A stretch of DNA of 64,000 nucleotides, taken from assembly GCF_014200045.1 (NCBI RefSeq), contig NZ_JACHOV010000007.1, positions 147,934 to 211,933 on the forward strand, written 5' to 3'. The stretch is from Rhizorhapis suberifaciens. Its GTDB lineage: Bacteria; Pseudomonadota; Alphaproteobacteria; Sphingomonadales; Sphingomonadaceae. Shown in pieces: positions 1 to 9,184 of this stretch. The notes below the pieces were generated by a model, which saw only the letters and a program-made list of their open reading frames with translations, ran no database searches and was not told where the DNA came from. The stretch's first letter is position 1. Every line of letters starts with the position of its first letter. The position numbers and the translations under genes were made by a program.

Positions 1-191
1 CAGGTCGTCTTGCCCGCGCCATTCGGGCCCAGCAGGCCGACAACCTCGCCCTTCGCCACCGAGAGCGATACATCGCTCAGTACCGCCCGCTTGTCGTAGC
101 TTTTGGCGATCGACACGACGGACAGACCGCTGGTCTGTGCCTGTACGGTGAGGGCAGCATCTGGCCTGTCAATGATGCCGATATCATTCAT
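1..191 (-). CDS. lptB: LPS export ABC transporter ATP-binding protein LptB (N-terminal part only)
   Basis: The gene reads leftwards and its 3' part lies outside the window; about 63 residues are present. The visible part carries a Walker A motif, GPNGAGKTT, at the window edge, preceded by the [24 protein letters not shown] pattern of an ABC nucleotide-binding domain in spaced form (only the core is quoted: [14 protein letters not shown]). LptB is the cytoplasmic ATPase that powers LptFG extraction of lipopolysaccharide from the inner membrane. The 25 or so residues before the domain are longer than in Escherichia coli LptB. Assignment to LptB rather than another ABC ATPase rests on the KSYDKRAVL start and is moderately secure, since the signature and Walker B motifs are out of view. 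Confidence 0.72.
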   Translation of the reverse strand, partial: MNDIGIIDRPDAALTVQAQTSGLSVVSIAKSYDKRAVLSDVSLSVAKGEVVGLLGPNGAGKTT

Positions 192-365
192 TTGCGGTCC
201 TTGTCAGTCCCCTTGCTGGCATAGAGGCCATTAACCATGCGTAAACGAGAGGCTCTGGTCTAGCCGATTTGGCAAGCTTTGTGCATGGGGAAAGCGGCAA
301 GGCGTTAAAAACTTTGCAGAACGGTTGGAAAATGGGGTGAATTCAATCCCAAACCGCCCGCGTCT

Positions 366-1247
366 TCATTGCTGGTCCAGCCAGTTCCGCAACAGCCAAT
401 GGGCCACGGCCATTGGCGGCGGCGCTCCAAAAGGCGCTCCCTCTTCCTCCGCCAGCGCCGCACGTACCCCCGCAGCATCGACCCACATGGCGTCCTCAAT
501 TTCCGTGCGGTCCAGCGTCAGCGCGGGGTCATCGGTTTGTCCGATGCACGCAATCATCAGGGAAGAGGGAAAGGGCCAAGGCTGGCTCATGACATAGCGC
601 ACGTTGTGAACACGAATGCCCGCCTCCTCCCATAATTCGCGGGCGACGGCTTCCTCGATTGTCTCACCCGGCTCGACAAAGCCTGCCAGCGCCGAATAGC
701 GGCCCGCCGGAAAGCGTGGCTGCCGCCCTACCAATATCTTTCCGTCATGTTCGGCCAACATGATCGTAACAGGATCGACTCGTGGGAAATGCATTGCCTC
801 ACAACCGGGACAGCTACGTGACCATCCCGCTTTCACGGCCCTTGTCGGAGTTCCGCAATTCGCGCAGAAACCATGGCGCTTGTGCCAGTCGAGGAGGCTA
901 CGCGCGCAACCGTAAAGCGCCAGGGCGTCAGGGCTCAGCAACGGCGCCAATTCCCATATCCGGGGGGCATAAGTGGCGGCATCCGGCACATCTCCGGAAA
1001 GTCGGGCAAACGCCGGCCCCTGTTCATCCACGCCCAGCAGAATCAGGTCCTCGGCCTCCACTGCGGCCGGAAGCGAAGTCCATACCAGCCGTCCATCATC
1101 ATCCAAGGTAGGATCGAGACCGTCCAGCACCAGCAAGCGCGCCCTTGGATCCCCCAGCGCCTCCGTCAGCCGCTCCGGATCCGTCCGCACCTGATCGGCA
1201 CGGTCCAGCACTCCGCCCACAAATCCCGGCTTCAGCCCATTGTTCAT
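366..1247 (-). CDS. nudC: NADH pyrophosphatase / NAD-cap decapping Nudix hydrolase NudC
   Basis: The 293-residue product hydrolyses NAD(H) to NMN(H) and AMP and, in characterised members, removes NAD caps from RNA. A zinc ribbon is formed by Cys128, Cys131, Cys146 and Cys149. The Nudix box runs from about residue 189 to 211 (GFVEPGETIEEAVARELWEE core, with REL and EE metal ligands). The NudC-specific motif SQPWPFP follows at 221-227 and separates it from other Nudix enzymes. The ATG at 1247 overlaps the TGA of mutY as ATGA, so the two are translationally coupled. An upstream in-frame start at 1379 lies inside mutY and is rejected. Combined with mutY it forms a small nucleotide and DNA hygiene operon. 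Confidence 0.93.
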   Translation of the reverse strand: MNNGLKPGFVGGVLDRADQVRTDPERLTEALGDPRARLLVLDGLDPTLDDDGRLVWTSLPAAVEAEDLILLGVDEQGPAFARLSGDVPDAATYAPRIWELAPLLSPDALALYGCARSLLDWHKRHGFCANCGTPTRAVKAGWSRSCPGCEAMHFPRVDPVTIMLAEHDGKILVGRQPRFPAGRYSALAGFVEPGETIEEAVARELWEEAGIRVHNVRYVMSQPWPFPSSLMIACIGQTDDPALTLDRTEIEDAMWVDAAGVRAALAEEEGAPFGAPPPMAVAHWLLRNWLDQQ

Positions 1248-2275
1248 GAAATATCCTTGTCGAGTACCGCCTTTGCGGCCTTTGCGAATAGCGTCGGCAA
1301 ACCTGCCGCGCCAATGTCCTCGACTGGCCACCATTCCCCGCTCTGGCCAAGCACGCAATCCCTTTCGGCATGCAGCCATTCGACCTGCAGGTTAAGCGCA
1401 AAATGCGTGAAAACGTGCGAAACGGACCGTTGAAGACGGCTCCACTTGCCTTGCACCGGCGGGAGATAGGCAGGTTCTCCGCTCCAATCCGACGTTGGCA
1501 GCGCCCGCATGCCACCCAATAGTCCCTTGCCCGGGCGTCGCACCAGCCAGACATGATTGTCATTCTGAAGCCACCATACATAGCCCGCCCGTTCCGGCCG
1601 CGGCTTTTTCCTTATCTTGACGGGATAGGCGGACGGATCGGCCTTGCCCATGCACTCCTCATTCAACGGACAGTAGGAGCATAGCGGATTGCGCACTGAA
1701 CACACCGTTGCACCCAAGTCCATCATTGCCTGTGCAAAGTCGCCAGCCCGCACGTCGGGCGTGATCCGCTCGGCCGCGTTGTGAACTTCGGGCCGTCCTT
1801 GCGGCAATGGCGTGTCGATGGCAAAAAGCCTTGCCACGACGCGTTCGACATTGGCATCGATCACGACAGCCCGTTGCCCGAAAGCGATGGCCGATATGGC
1901 AGCCGCGGTATAGGCTCCGATGCCCGGCAGTTTCAACAATTCGGCCTCGTTGGACGGGAACCGCCCTCCATATTCCCGCACCACGGTCCGGGCGCAGGCC
2001 AGAAGGTTCCGCGCCCGCGCATAATAGCCAAGACCCGCCCAGGCGGCCATCAGCTCCCCCTCATCGGCGTTGGAGAGCGCGGTCACATCGGTCCAGCGGT
2101 CGGTGAATTTCTCGAAATAAGGCCTTACCGCCGCGACGGTGGTCTGCTGCAACATGATTTCCGACAACCAGACACGATAGGGGTCCGGCGCGTTGCTGCC
2201 GGGCGCGGCTCGCCAGGGCAGCTTCCGGGCGTGCCGGTCATAATGCGCCAGAAGCTTTGATGCGATCCATGTCAT
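1244..2275 (-). CDS. mutY: A/G-specific adenine DNA glycosylase MutY
   Basis: This 343-residue enzyme removes adenine mispaired with 8-oxoguanine. Visible features are the catalytic Glu in SEIMLQQT (about residue 39), the helix-hairpin-helix LPGIGAYTA (116-124), the catalytic Asp in VIDANVERV (140) and a 4Fe-4S cluster with Cys192, Cys199, Cys202 and Cys208. A C-terminal MutT-like 8-oxoG recognition domain follows (WWLQNDNHVWLVRR). The ATG at 2275 is preceded by GGAG five bases upstream; the alternative start at 2320 adds 15 residues unlike the family and is not used. It overlaps nudC by four bases and is divergent from the DciA-like gene. Confidence 0.95.
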   Translation of the reverse strand: MTWIASKLLAHYDRHARKLPWRAAPGSNAPDPYRVWLSEIMLQQTTVAAVRPYFEKFTDRWTDVTALSNADEGELMAAWAGLGYYARARNLLACARTVVREYGGRFPSNEAELLKLPGIGAYTAAAISAIAFGQRAVVIDANVERVVARLFAIDTPLPQGRPEVHNAAERITPDVRAGDFAQAMMDLGATVCSVRNPLCSYCPLNEECMGKADPSAYPVKIRKKPRPERAGYVWWLQNDNHVWLVRRPGKGLLGGMRALPTSDWSGEPAYLPPVQGKWSRLQRSVSHVFTHFALNLQVEWLHAERDCVLGQSGEWWPVEDIGAAGLPTLFAKAAKAVLDKDIS

Positions 2276-2354
2276 CTCCAGCCCCGCCCTACGCGGCAAG
2301 GAGGAAAAAAGAAATTGCATATCAACCCATCGACCAACATCCTCCCGCTATGCC

Positions 2355-2891
2355 ATGATAGTCGTCATGACGAAGCGCCCAGCAAAGACTCCAAAGGAAG
2401 AAGAGCGCCCGCGCGGCGGCCCCGCCCGCAATATAGCGGATATTGTGCCCAATATCGGCCGCGCCGCCTTTCGCCGTTTCGGTTTCGTGCAGAGCAGCAT
2501 CGTCACCCGCTGGGGCGATATCGTCGGCAGCAAATATGCAGAGGTTTCTGCTCCCGAATCAATCCGCTTCCCCGTCGGGCAGAAATCGGATGGCACGCTG
2601 AACCTTATCGTCGCCAGCGGCTTTGCTCCAATGATGCAGCATGTCCTTCCGGAAATTATGGAGCGCGTGAACCGCTTCTTTGGCTATAGCGCGGTCGCGA
2701 AGGTCGCCATGCGCCAAGGCATAATTGAGCGACGCGAACCCGAACGCCGCCCGCCGCCTCGCATGCTGAAGCCGGTTCCGATAGACTTGGGCGAAGGGCT
2801 GCGCGGCATCGGCGACCCCGAATTGCGTTCGGTGCTCGAGTCGCTTGCGCAAGGGCTTGCCAATTCCAGCGGCCCTCCCAAAATTAGCTGA
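2355..2891 (+). CDS. DUF721 / DciA-like protein, probable replicative helicase loader
   Basis: The product is about 174-178 residues. The central part, from NIADIVPNIGRAAFRRFGF to about residue 120, matches the DUF721 domain, including W-x-x-IVG (residues near 54) and the hydrophobic LNLIVASGFAPMMQ strand. DUF721 proteins include DciA, which loads DnaB helicase in bacteria lacking DnaC. The short basic N-terminus and the Arg/Pro-rich C-terminal tail look disordered. The start is uncertain: ATG at 2355 or the ATG at 2367 (MTKRPAK). It is divergent from mutY with about 80 bases between starts, which is where both promoters should lie. Role is inferred from the family. Confidence 0.8.
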   Translation: MIVVMTKRPAKTPKEEERPRGGPARNIADIVPNIGRAAFRRFGFVQSSIVTRWGDIVGSKYAEVSAPESIRFPVGQKSDGTLNLIVASGFAPMMQHVLPEIMERVNRFFGYSAVAKVAMRQGIIERREPERRPPPRMLKPVPIDLGEGLRGIGDPELRSVLESLAQGLANSSGPPKIS

Positions 2892-2911
2892 CCTAACTGC
2901 TCCAGGACATT

Positions 2912-3583
2912 ATGAAGCTATTAAATTTCGCCGCGCTGGCACTCACCCTATCCGCCTCCCCAGCCCTCGCGCAAAAAGTGGACTGGACGAAGCGTACGTC
3001 CATGTCCGCCATTGGCGGCTATGTCATCGGCAATCCGGATGCGAAGACCAGGCTGGTCGAATATATCAGCTACACCTGCAGCCATTGCGCCGATTTCACC
3101 AACAAGGCGGAGGCCCCGCTGAAGGTGAACTGGATTTCCAAAGGCGCTCTCAATGTAGAGGTCCGCAATGCGGTAAGGGACCGCTTCGACCTTACCGCCG
3201 CGCTCCTCGCCCGCTGCGGCGGTCCGACGAAATTCTTCGGCAATCACCACGCGCTTTTCGCAAATTATGCCGCCTGGATGAAGCAGGTCACCGCCTATGA
3301 CGCGAAGGAACGTCCCCCTGTAACCATCGACGAGGCCATTGATGACATCGCATCCAGCACCGGGCTCTATGCCCTGATGCGGAAAAGGGGCTTCAAGCAA
3401 GCGCAGCTCAAGACCTGCCTTGCTGACACAACCGCGCGTGAAAAGGTGCTGGCGATGACGCAAGAGGCCTGGGAAGGCATCAAGATCGGTGGAACGCCCA
3501 GTTTCGTGGTCAACGGCCGCGTACTGCCCGAAGTCCATGAGTGGCAGGGGCTGGAAGCCGCATTGCCGCCCGCACGCAACTGA
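2912..3583 (+). CDS. Periplasmic DsbA-family thioredoxin-fold oxidoreductase (first copy)
   Basis: A 223-residue secreted protein. A Sec signal peptide occupies residues 1-20, with cleavage after SPALA. The thioredoxin fold has a redox motif CSHC at 56-59 (SYTCSHCADF) and a cis-proline loop GGTPSFVVNGR near the C-terminus. This is the DsbA/BdbD-like (thioredoxin_4) class, expected to make or shuffle disulphides in the periplasm. It lies 20 bases after the DciA-like gene and 49 bases before a second, related gene, so the two probably form one transcript. The pair differs in anchoring: this one should be soluble, the next is a lipoprotein. Confidence 0.88.
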   Translation: MKLLNFAALALTLSASPALAQKVDWTKRTSMSAIGGYVIGNPDAKTRLVEYISYTCSHCADFTNKAEAPLKVNWISKGALNVEVRNAVRDRFDLTAALLARCGGPTKFFGNHHALFANYAAWMKQVTAYDAKERPPVTIDEAIDDIASSTGLYALMRKRGFKQAQLKTCLADTTAREKVLAMTQEAWEGIKIGGTPSFVVNGRVLPEVHEWQGLEAALPPARN

Positions 3584-3632
3584 AGTAGATGCATCAAAAC
3601 CGAAGAAGAAATCGCCGGAGCCTGCTTACCTC

Positions 3633-4376
3633 ATGAACAAAATAACCCTAATGTCCTCGCTGGCCCTTGCCCTTGCGCTCACCGCCTGTGGCGACAAGGA
3701 CACCGCTTCTGAAGGCATGCCGAGCGGCAAACCGATTGCTGCGGTTCCCGCTCCTGCGGGGACCAATTGGGCCGACACCGTAAAAGCAACGGCTGACGGC
3801 GGCTTCATCATGGGCAACCCGAACGCCCCTATAAAAATAGTGGAATTTGCTTCCCTGACCTGCAGTCACTGCGCCGAATTCGCTGAAAAGGGCTTCCCAA
3901 CGCTGCGCGATAAATATGTGAACAGCGGCAAGATAAGCTTCGAAATGCGCAACTACATCCGCGATCCGCTCGACATGACGGCATCGCTGCTCGCCCGCTG
4001 CGGCGGCGCAGAGCCCTTCTTCCCGCTTTCAGACGAACTTTTTGGCTATCAGGCGACCCTATTCGAAAAGGCGCAGGGGCTGGGCGAGGCGGGGTACAAG
4101 GCCGCACTTGAGTCCCCTGCCAATGAGCGCTTCGTGAAGCTGGGCCAATCCACCGGCCTCGTGGAGTTCGTCATGCAGCGCGGCGTCAGCGAGGATCAGG
4201 CAAAACAATGCCTGTCCGACAGTAAGTCGGCCGAAAAGCTGGCGGAAAATGTCCAAAAGGCAGGGGCGACATACCAGATTGAGGGAACGCCGACCTTTCT
4301 AATGAACGGACAAAAGCTCGACAACGTCTCAAGCTGGCCCGCCCTTGAGGCAAAGCTCCGCGAAGCAGGGGCGTGA
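3633..4376 (+). CDS. DsbA-family thioredoxin-fold lipoprotein (second copy)
   Basis: A 247-residue protein with a lipoprotein signal: residues 1-18 are hydrophobic and the lipobox LTAC places Cys19 at the mature N-terminus. A low-complexity linker rich in Pro and Ala follows. The thioredoxin fold carries CSHC at 77-80 (SLTCSHCAEF) and the cis-Pro loop EGTPTFLMNGQ. It is clearly related to the preceding gene, for example both have RNxxRDxxDxTAxLLARCGG, and so looks like a tandem duplication. The start at 3633 is chosen because it gives the lipoprotein signal; the longer frame from 3489 reads through the end of the neighbour. Confidence 0.88.
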   Translation: MNKITLMSSLALALALTACGDKDTASEGMPSGKPIAAVPAPAGTNWADTVKATADGGFIMGNPNAPIKIVEFASLTCSHCAEFAEKGFPTLRDKYVNSGKISFEMRNYIRDPLDMTASLLARCGGAEPFFPLSDELFGYQATLFEKAQGLGEAGYKAALESPANERFVKLGQSTGLVEFVMQRGVSEDQAKQCLSDSKSAEKLAENVQKAGATYQIEGTPTFLMNGQKLDNVSSWPALEAKLREAGA

Positions 4377-4400
4377 TTGCTTAGGGGGGGCGAAAAAATG

Positions 4401-4417
4401 CTCCCCAACAGGGGGAG
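4401..4417. repeat. Short inverted repeat upstream of smc
   Basis: CTCCCC at 4401-4406 pairs with GGGGAG at 4412-4417 around a five-base loop, inside the 98-base gap between the second DsbA-like gene and smc. There is no T-run on the plus strand after it, so it is not a standard rho-independent terminator. Function unknown. Confidence 0.4.
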
Positions 4418-4474
4418 GCGGGCCGCGCCAAGTTCCCTCGGGGGGCTGCGGCGCGGCTGCATGGAGCAGGTCCC

Positions 4475-7400
4475 ATGCAGATAAAACGGCTCAAGCTTGC
4501 CGGTTTCAAGAGCTTCGTCGATCCGGCGGAACTTCGCATAGAAGCCGGTCTTACCGGCATTGTTGGCCCCAATGGCTGCGGCAAGTCGAACTTGCTGGAA
4601 GCCATTCGCTGGGTCATGGGCGAATCGAGCGCCAAATCCATGCGGGGCGGCGGCATGGAAGATGTGATCTTCGCAGGGACAACCACTCGTCCACAGCGCG
4701 ATTTTGCCGAAGTTTCGATCCTCGCCGAACGTGAACAGCATGAACTGACCGGATCGGTCCCCGTGGGTGAGGATGGCGAGCTAGAGATCATGCGCCGCAT
4801 CGAACGCGGGGCAGGCAGCGCTTATCGCGCCAACGGCCGCGACGTCCGCGCCAAGGACGTCGCCCTCATTTTCGCCGATGCCGCGACCGGCGCGCACAGC
4901 CCCGCCCTCGTCAGCCAGGGCAAAATTGCCGCCGTAATCGCTGCCAAGCCAAATGAACGCCGCATGATGCTGGAGGAAGCCGCCGGTATCGCAGGGCTCC
5001 ACGTCCGCCGGAAGGATGCCGAACAGAAGCTGCGCGCGACCGAAGCCAATCTCGCCCGCCTCGACGACATTCTTGCGGACATGGACAATCGTGGAAATTC
5101 GCTGCGTCGTCAGGCGAAGGCAGCCGAGCGCTATAGCCGCCTTACCGACCAGATCCGCGTCGCTGAGGCTCGCTTGATCTACGCCCGCTGGCGCGACGCA
5201 GCAACCGCCGCTGAAGCCGCTCGAGCCGAAGCCAAGCGAGCCGAAGCGCTGGTCGTCCAGGCTCAGGAGTCCCAGCAGGCCACCGCCGCATATCAGAATG
5301 AGGCGGTGAAGCAGCTAGCCATCCGCCGCAGCGAAGCGCAAAAGGCGCGCGATGTCGCAAATGAAGCCGGGCACAAACTTTCGGCGCTTAGAAGCGAGGA
5401 AGCGTCCATTCTCCAGCGCCTCACTGACCTCGACGCTCAGACTGTACGGCTGGAAGAGGACAAGGCCCGCGAGGGCTCTCTGGCCCATGATGCGGCCGAA
5501 GCGATTGAGCGCCTGACCGCCGAAGCCGAGCAGATCGCCACTCGCGTCAAGCAAACCGAAGCCATACGCCCAGACTTCGACGCGCGCATTGCCCAGGCTG
5601 AGAGCGCAGCCCGAAATGCCGAACTCGACCTTGCCAAGGCGATGGCGAAACAAGCGAGCGAGCAAGCCGAACTGCGTGTGGCCCAGGCTGCCCTAAACGC
5701 CGCCCAAGCTGGCCTCGACCGAACGAGACGCGATGTTCAACGGCTGGAACAAGAACTTGCCGGCCTTCCCGAACCCAAGCCCCTGGAAGCCGCGCGAGAC
5801 GCTGCGCTTGCCCTTCAAAACCAGGCCCGAATCGAACGGGAACGGGCGGAAACTGCCATTGCGGAGGCTGAAAGCGAACGCTTCATTGCCGCGGAATCCC
5901 GTAGCATAGCCGAATCGGCCCTCTCCACCGCCAAGGCTGCCCTAGCCGCGCTGGACAGCGAAGCGGCCGCGCTCCGAAAAGCCGTCGACAGCGAGGCAGG
6001 CCGCAATCGCGCGCTGGACCGGATCAAGGCTGCGCCTGGTTATGAACGCGCCCTGGCTGCGGCTCTTGGCGATGATCTGGAGGCCGCCATTGGCCCTGAA
6101 GGCAAGCGCCATTGGCTGGGCGCATCCCCCCTGAAAGGCGATCCCGCCCTTCCCGCCGGATGCAGTCCGCTTGCAAGCCATGTCATTGCACCTGTCGAAC
6201 TGGCGCGCCGGCTGACGCAGATTGCCGTAGCTGAGCTAGACAAAGGCCAACCCCTCGCCGTGGGCCAGCGCCTCGCCACGCTCGACGGCAAGCTCCGCCG
6301 CTGGGACGGCTATGTCGCAACGGAGGGAGGCGCGGCTGCCGCCGAACGTCTGATCCGCCTCAATCGCCTTGAAGCCATCGAAGCGGCGCGGCCGGCAATC
6401 ACAGCAGAGGTGGAAGCTGCCGCCGCTGGCCTCGCCGCCGCCGGAGCAGCCGCACAGGCCGCGAGCGAGAGATTGACCGGAGGACGCACCGCTTTATCAC
6501 GCGCTGATCAGATGCTGCGCGATGCCCTCCGCTCCGAAGATGATGCAACCGGAAAGCTCGACCGCCTGAAAGGCCGCCGCGACGAACTTGGCGTTCGCCT
6601 GGCCGAGGTTCAGACCGATCACTCTACGGCGCAAGCAGAATTCGAAGCCGCCCGGAGCGCTCGGGCCAGCCTCCCTGATGGCAGCGAAACCGCGGAGCTG
6701 GTCGCCACGCTCAAGCAATCGAGGGAAGAGGCCCGGCGCTCGGTCAGCCAGTTACAGGCCGAACAGGCCATAACCGATCGATCGCTTGGCGCTGACCGCG
6801 ATCGCCTGACCGCTGCTCAGTCCGAGGTCCGCACCTGGCGCGCCCGCGCGGGCGAAGCGGCGCGGCGCATGGAAGACATGGCTAAACGCGCCGCCCAAAT
6901 TGCGGAACAGCGCGACGCCCTTGACGGCAAGCCGGAAGCGGTCGCCCGCTCCATCCGTCAACTGGACGAAAGCAGCCACGCCCTGATGGAGGCCGCCGAA
7001 GCGCAACAGGCGGCCGAACGAGGCGCGGAAGAAGCCCTTTGCCAAGCCGAGGCGAAACATGCTCAGGCAGGCGAAGCACTGGCCGCTGCCCGCGAAGCCC
7101 GGGCGGGAGCCGTTGCTCGCGCCGAAAATCAGGAGCAGCGCCGCATCGAAATGGGCCGCATCTCCGGCGAGCGCTTCGAATGCCCCGCCCCAGTCCTTCC
7201 CGAAAAGCTCGGCTTCGAGAGCGCCGATGTGAACGACGCGAGCGAGGAATCCGATGCACTCGACAAGCTGACCCAGGACCGCGAGCGCATTGGTCCTGTC
7301 AATCTCGTCGCCGCGCAGGAACTGGCGGAACTGGAGGCGGAGCAGGCCAAAAGCCGCGCCGAAAGTGAGGAACTCACCCAGGCCATTCACCGGCTGCGCG

Positions 7401-7915
7401 GCTCCATCGGCAGTCTCAACCGCGAAGGCCGGACGCGTCTTCTCGCGGCGTTCGAAGCAGTGGATGGACATTTCCAGCGCCTCTTCACCGCGCTGTTCAA
7501 TGGGGGCCAGGCGCATCTTAAATTGATCGACAGCGACGATCCGCTGGAGGCGGGGCTTGAAATCATGGCCCAGCCGCCCGGCAAGAAGCTCGCCTCCCTC
7601 ACCCTCCTGTCGGGCGGAGAGCAGGCATTGACCGCCGTGGCCCTTATTTTCGGCCTGTTTCTCACCAATCCGGCGCCCATCTGCGTTCTGGACGAGGTTG
7701 ACGCACCGCTGGACGACGCCAATGTCGAGCGCTTTTGCGACCTGCTCGACCAGATGGTTCAAGACACCCGCACCCGCTACCTTATCGTCACTCATAACGC
7801 GGTCACGATGAGCCGGATGCATCGTCTGTTCGGCGTCACCATGATCGAAAAGGGGGTCAGCCGCCTGGTGTCCGTGGACTTAGGCGGGGCGGAACAGTTG
7901 CTGGCGGCGGAGTAA
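4475..7915 (+). CDS. smc: Chromosome segregation ATPase SMC
   Basis: The 1146-residue protein has the complete SMC layout. The N-terminal ATPase half has Walker A GPNGCGKSN at 31-39. Long Ala/Glu/Arg-rich coiled coils run from about 160 to 505 and 640 to 960, separated by a hinge near 505-640 (GYERALAAALGDDLEAAIG). The C-terminal half has the ABC signature LSGGEQALTA at about 1045 and Walker B ICVLDEVDAPLDD at about 1070. With ScpAB, SMC dimers extrude DNA loops and promote segregation of the replication origin. The ATG at 4475 follows an AGCAGG ribosome-binding site. The gene lies downstream of the DsbA pair, and its length is normal for the family. Confidence 0.97.
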   Translation: MQIKRLKLAGFKSFVDPAELRIEAGLTGIVGPNGCGKSNLLEAIRWVMGESSAKSMRGGGMEDVIFAGTTTRPQRDFAEVSILAEREQHELTGSVPVGEDGELEIMRRIERGAGSAYRANGRDVRAKDVALIFADAATGAHSPALVSQGKIAAVIAAKPNERRMMLEEAAGIAGLHVRRKDAEQKLRATEANLARLDDILADMDNRGNSLRRQAKAAERYSRLTDQIRVAEARLIYARWRDAATAAEAARAEAKRAEALVVQAQESQQATAAYQNEAVKQLAIRRSEAQKARDVANEAGHKLSALRSEEASILQRLTDLDAQTVRLEEDKAREGSLAHDAAEAIERLTAEAEQIATRVKQTEAIRPDFDARIAQAESAARNAELDLAKAMAKQASEQAELRVAQAALNAAQAGLDRTRRDVQRLEQELAGLPEPKPLEAARDAALALQNQARIERERAETAIAEAESERFIAAESRSIAESALSTAKAALAALDSEAAALRKAVDSEAGRNRALDRIKAAPGYERALAAALGDDLEAAIGPEGKRHWLGASPLKGDPALPAGCSPLASHVIAPVELARRLTQIAVAELDKGQPLAVGQRLATLDGKLRRWDGYVATEGGAAAAERLIRLNRLEAIEAARPAITAEVEAAAAGLAAAGAAAQAASERLTGGRTALSRADQMLRDALRSEDDATGKLDRLKGRRDELGVRLAEVQTDHSTAQAEFEAARSARASLPDGSETAELVATLKQSREEARRSVSQLQAEQAITDRSLGADRDRLTAAQSEVRTWRARAGEAARRMEDMAKRAAQIAEQRDALDGKPEAVARSIRQLDESSHALMEAAEAQQAAERGAEEALCQAEAKHAQAGEALAAAREARAGAVARAENQEQRRIEMGRISGERFECPAPVLPEKLGFESADVNDASEESDALDKLTQDRERIGPVNLVAAQELAELEAEQAKSRAESEELTQAIHRLRGSIGSLNREGRTRLLAAFEAVDGHFQRLFTALFNGGQAHLKLIDSDDPLEAGLEIMAQPPGKKLASLTLLSGGEQALTAVALIFGLFLTNPAPICVLDEVDAPLDDANVERFCDLLDQMVQDTRTRYLIVTHNAVTMSRMHRLFGVTMIEKGVSRLVSVDLGGAEQLLAAE

Positions 7916-7949
7916 AGTTACACTTCAACGCAGGCGGTGATGCACCTCC

Positions 7950-8990
7950 TCATAACTGACACCCTGGCCCAAAGCTCAGAACCGCATTTTTTCCACCGAT
8001 GAAGAATTTCGTCCCCGCCGGTACATTGAGTTCGCACGACTTCACCGTCACGCTTTTGACGTCCGGTTCAATATAGAGCACCGGCGCGGTGGTAGTGGAC
8101 GATGCAACCAGCTTGTCGATCACCACTGCGGCCCCCGTGTTTACCCACACATGCGCCGCCTCTGCGTTCACCAGCGGTGTGCCGCTATAGATCGTTCCGG
8201 CGGTGACGGTCGCCCAAAGCCGGTAATTGCGCTTGTTGCGCTCGGCATGAGTGTCATTCAGGACCGTGTTGCTGGATTTCAGGTCAAAGCCCGCGTCGCT
8301 GTTGTCATTCGACGTCACTCGCTCGATCAGGAGGCTGTTGACGGGCCGTTCGGTCGCGATACCGTCACCATTGGTGTAGGCGCCTGGCACGGTAACCATC
8401 TGAAATCCGCTGATATAGCCATCGGAAATCGTGATGTTGCTGCCTTCATAGAGCGCAATTCCGATGGGAAGCTCCGGCGACACCTGTTGCTGCGCACGCA
8501 TACGGATGTTGAAATTACTGATTGCGACCTGGTTCACGTCCCCGCGCAGGCGGATGCCCTCGCGCTGTAACTCGACCGCTTCGAAATCCTTGACGGTCAG
8601 GTTCCGGATGATCGCCCCGGTTTCCGTATACAGCCCATATTTTGCGCCTTCGATCCGCACCGGCCCAACGGTCGCACCTTCCACCGTGCCCTTGATACGA
8701 ATGGCGACGCCCCCGACCATCTGAATGAGGGCGGTGGCCCAACTGTTGAAGGATTTCAGCAGCGTTTCCGTGGTAACTGCGGTGGTGGTGCTGGTCGTGG
8801 AAGTAGTTGCCATCAGCTGCGTGGTAGTGGCAGCGCCGGAGGTCGGCACAAGAGCAAGGGTCGCCGTTTCCAACGTAAAGGGGCTCGATTCTGGGGAAGC
8901 CTGATGCGACTCGACACCGGCCCAGGCCACAAAGGCTGGAATAGATGCTGCTATGAATAAAGACGACATATGCTTTCCAAAAGCCATCAT
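7950..8990 (-). CDS. Secreted right-handed parallel beta-helix protein
   Basis: A protein of about 346 residues. After a signal-like segment (SLFIAASIPAFVAWA) there is a Ser/Thr-rich linker (TTSTTSTTTAVTTET) and then repeated short strands such as GVAIRIKG, IRNLTVKDF, NITISDGYISG, SLLIERVTSN and STNTVLNDTHAERN-like turns that fit a pectate-lyase-type beta-helix. Such folds occur in polysaccharide lyases, epimerases and phage tailspikes; no catalytic set is recognisable, so no activity is named. The ATG at 8990 is preceded by a GGGGA ribosome-binding site. It is convergent with smc and lies next to an AT-rich gap. Confidence 0.7.
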   Translation of the reverse strand: MMAFGKHMSSLFIAASIPAFVAWAGVESHQASPESSPFTLETATLALVPTSGAATTTQLMATTSTTSTTTAVTTETLLKSFNSWATALIQMVGGVAIRIKGTVEGATVGPVRIEGAKYGLYTETGAIIRNLTVKDFEAVELQREGIRLRGDVNQVAISNFNIRMRAQQQVSPELPIGIALYEGSNITISDGYISGFQMVTVPGAYTNGDGIATERPVNSLLIERVTSNDNSDAGFDLKSSNTVLNDTHAERNKRNYRLWATVTAGTIYSGTPLVNAEAAHVWVNTGAAVVIDKLVASSTTTAPVLYIEPDVKSVTVKSCELNVPAGTKFFIGGKNAVLSFGPGCQL

Positions 8991-9184
8991 GTTGAAATCC
9001 CCGCCAATAAACTTGAAGTTTAGATCGGGAATCAACGATCATTTACATGTCGTAACGACTTTTCAGCCGCCGATTTTCTCGATCTACCCGAGAACAAACT
9101 TGGATGAATTTGGATAAGTTAAAGTTAATGCGTAAATTCAATAAGTTATTATGGCATTCGGCTTGCTTGCATTCTTTTCCCGAG

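Noticed and set aside
6752..7822. Long open frame on the minus strand within smc
   Set aside because: Antisense shadow of a high-GC coding gene; smc is complete on the plus strand.
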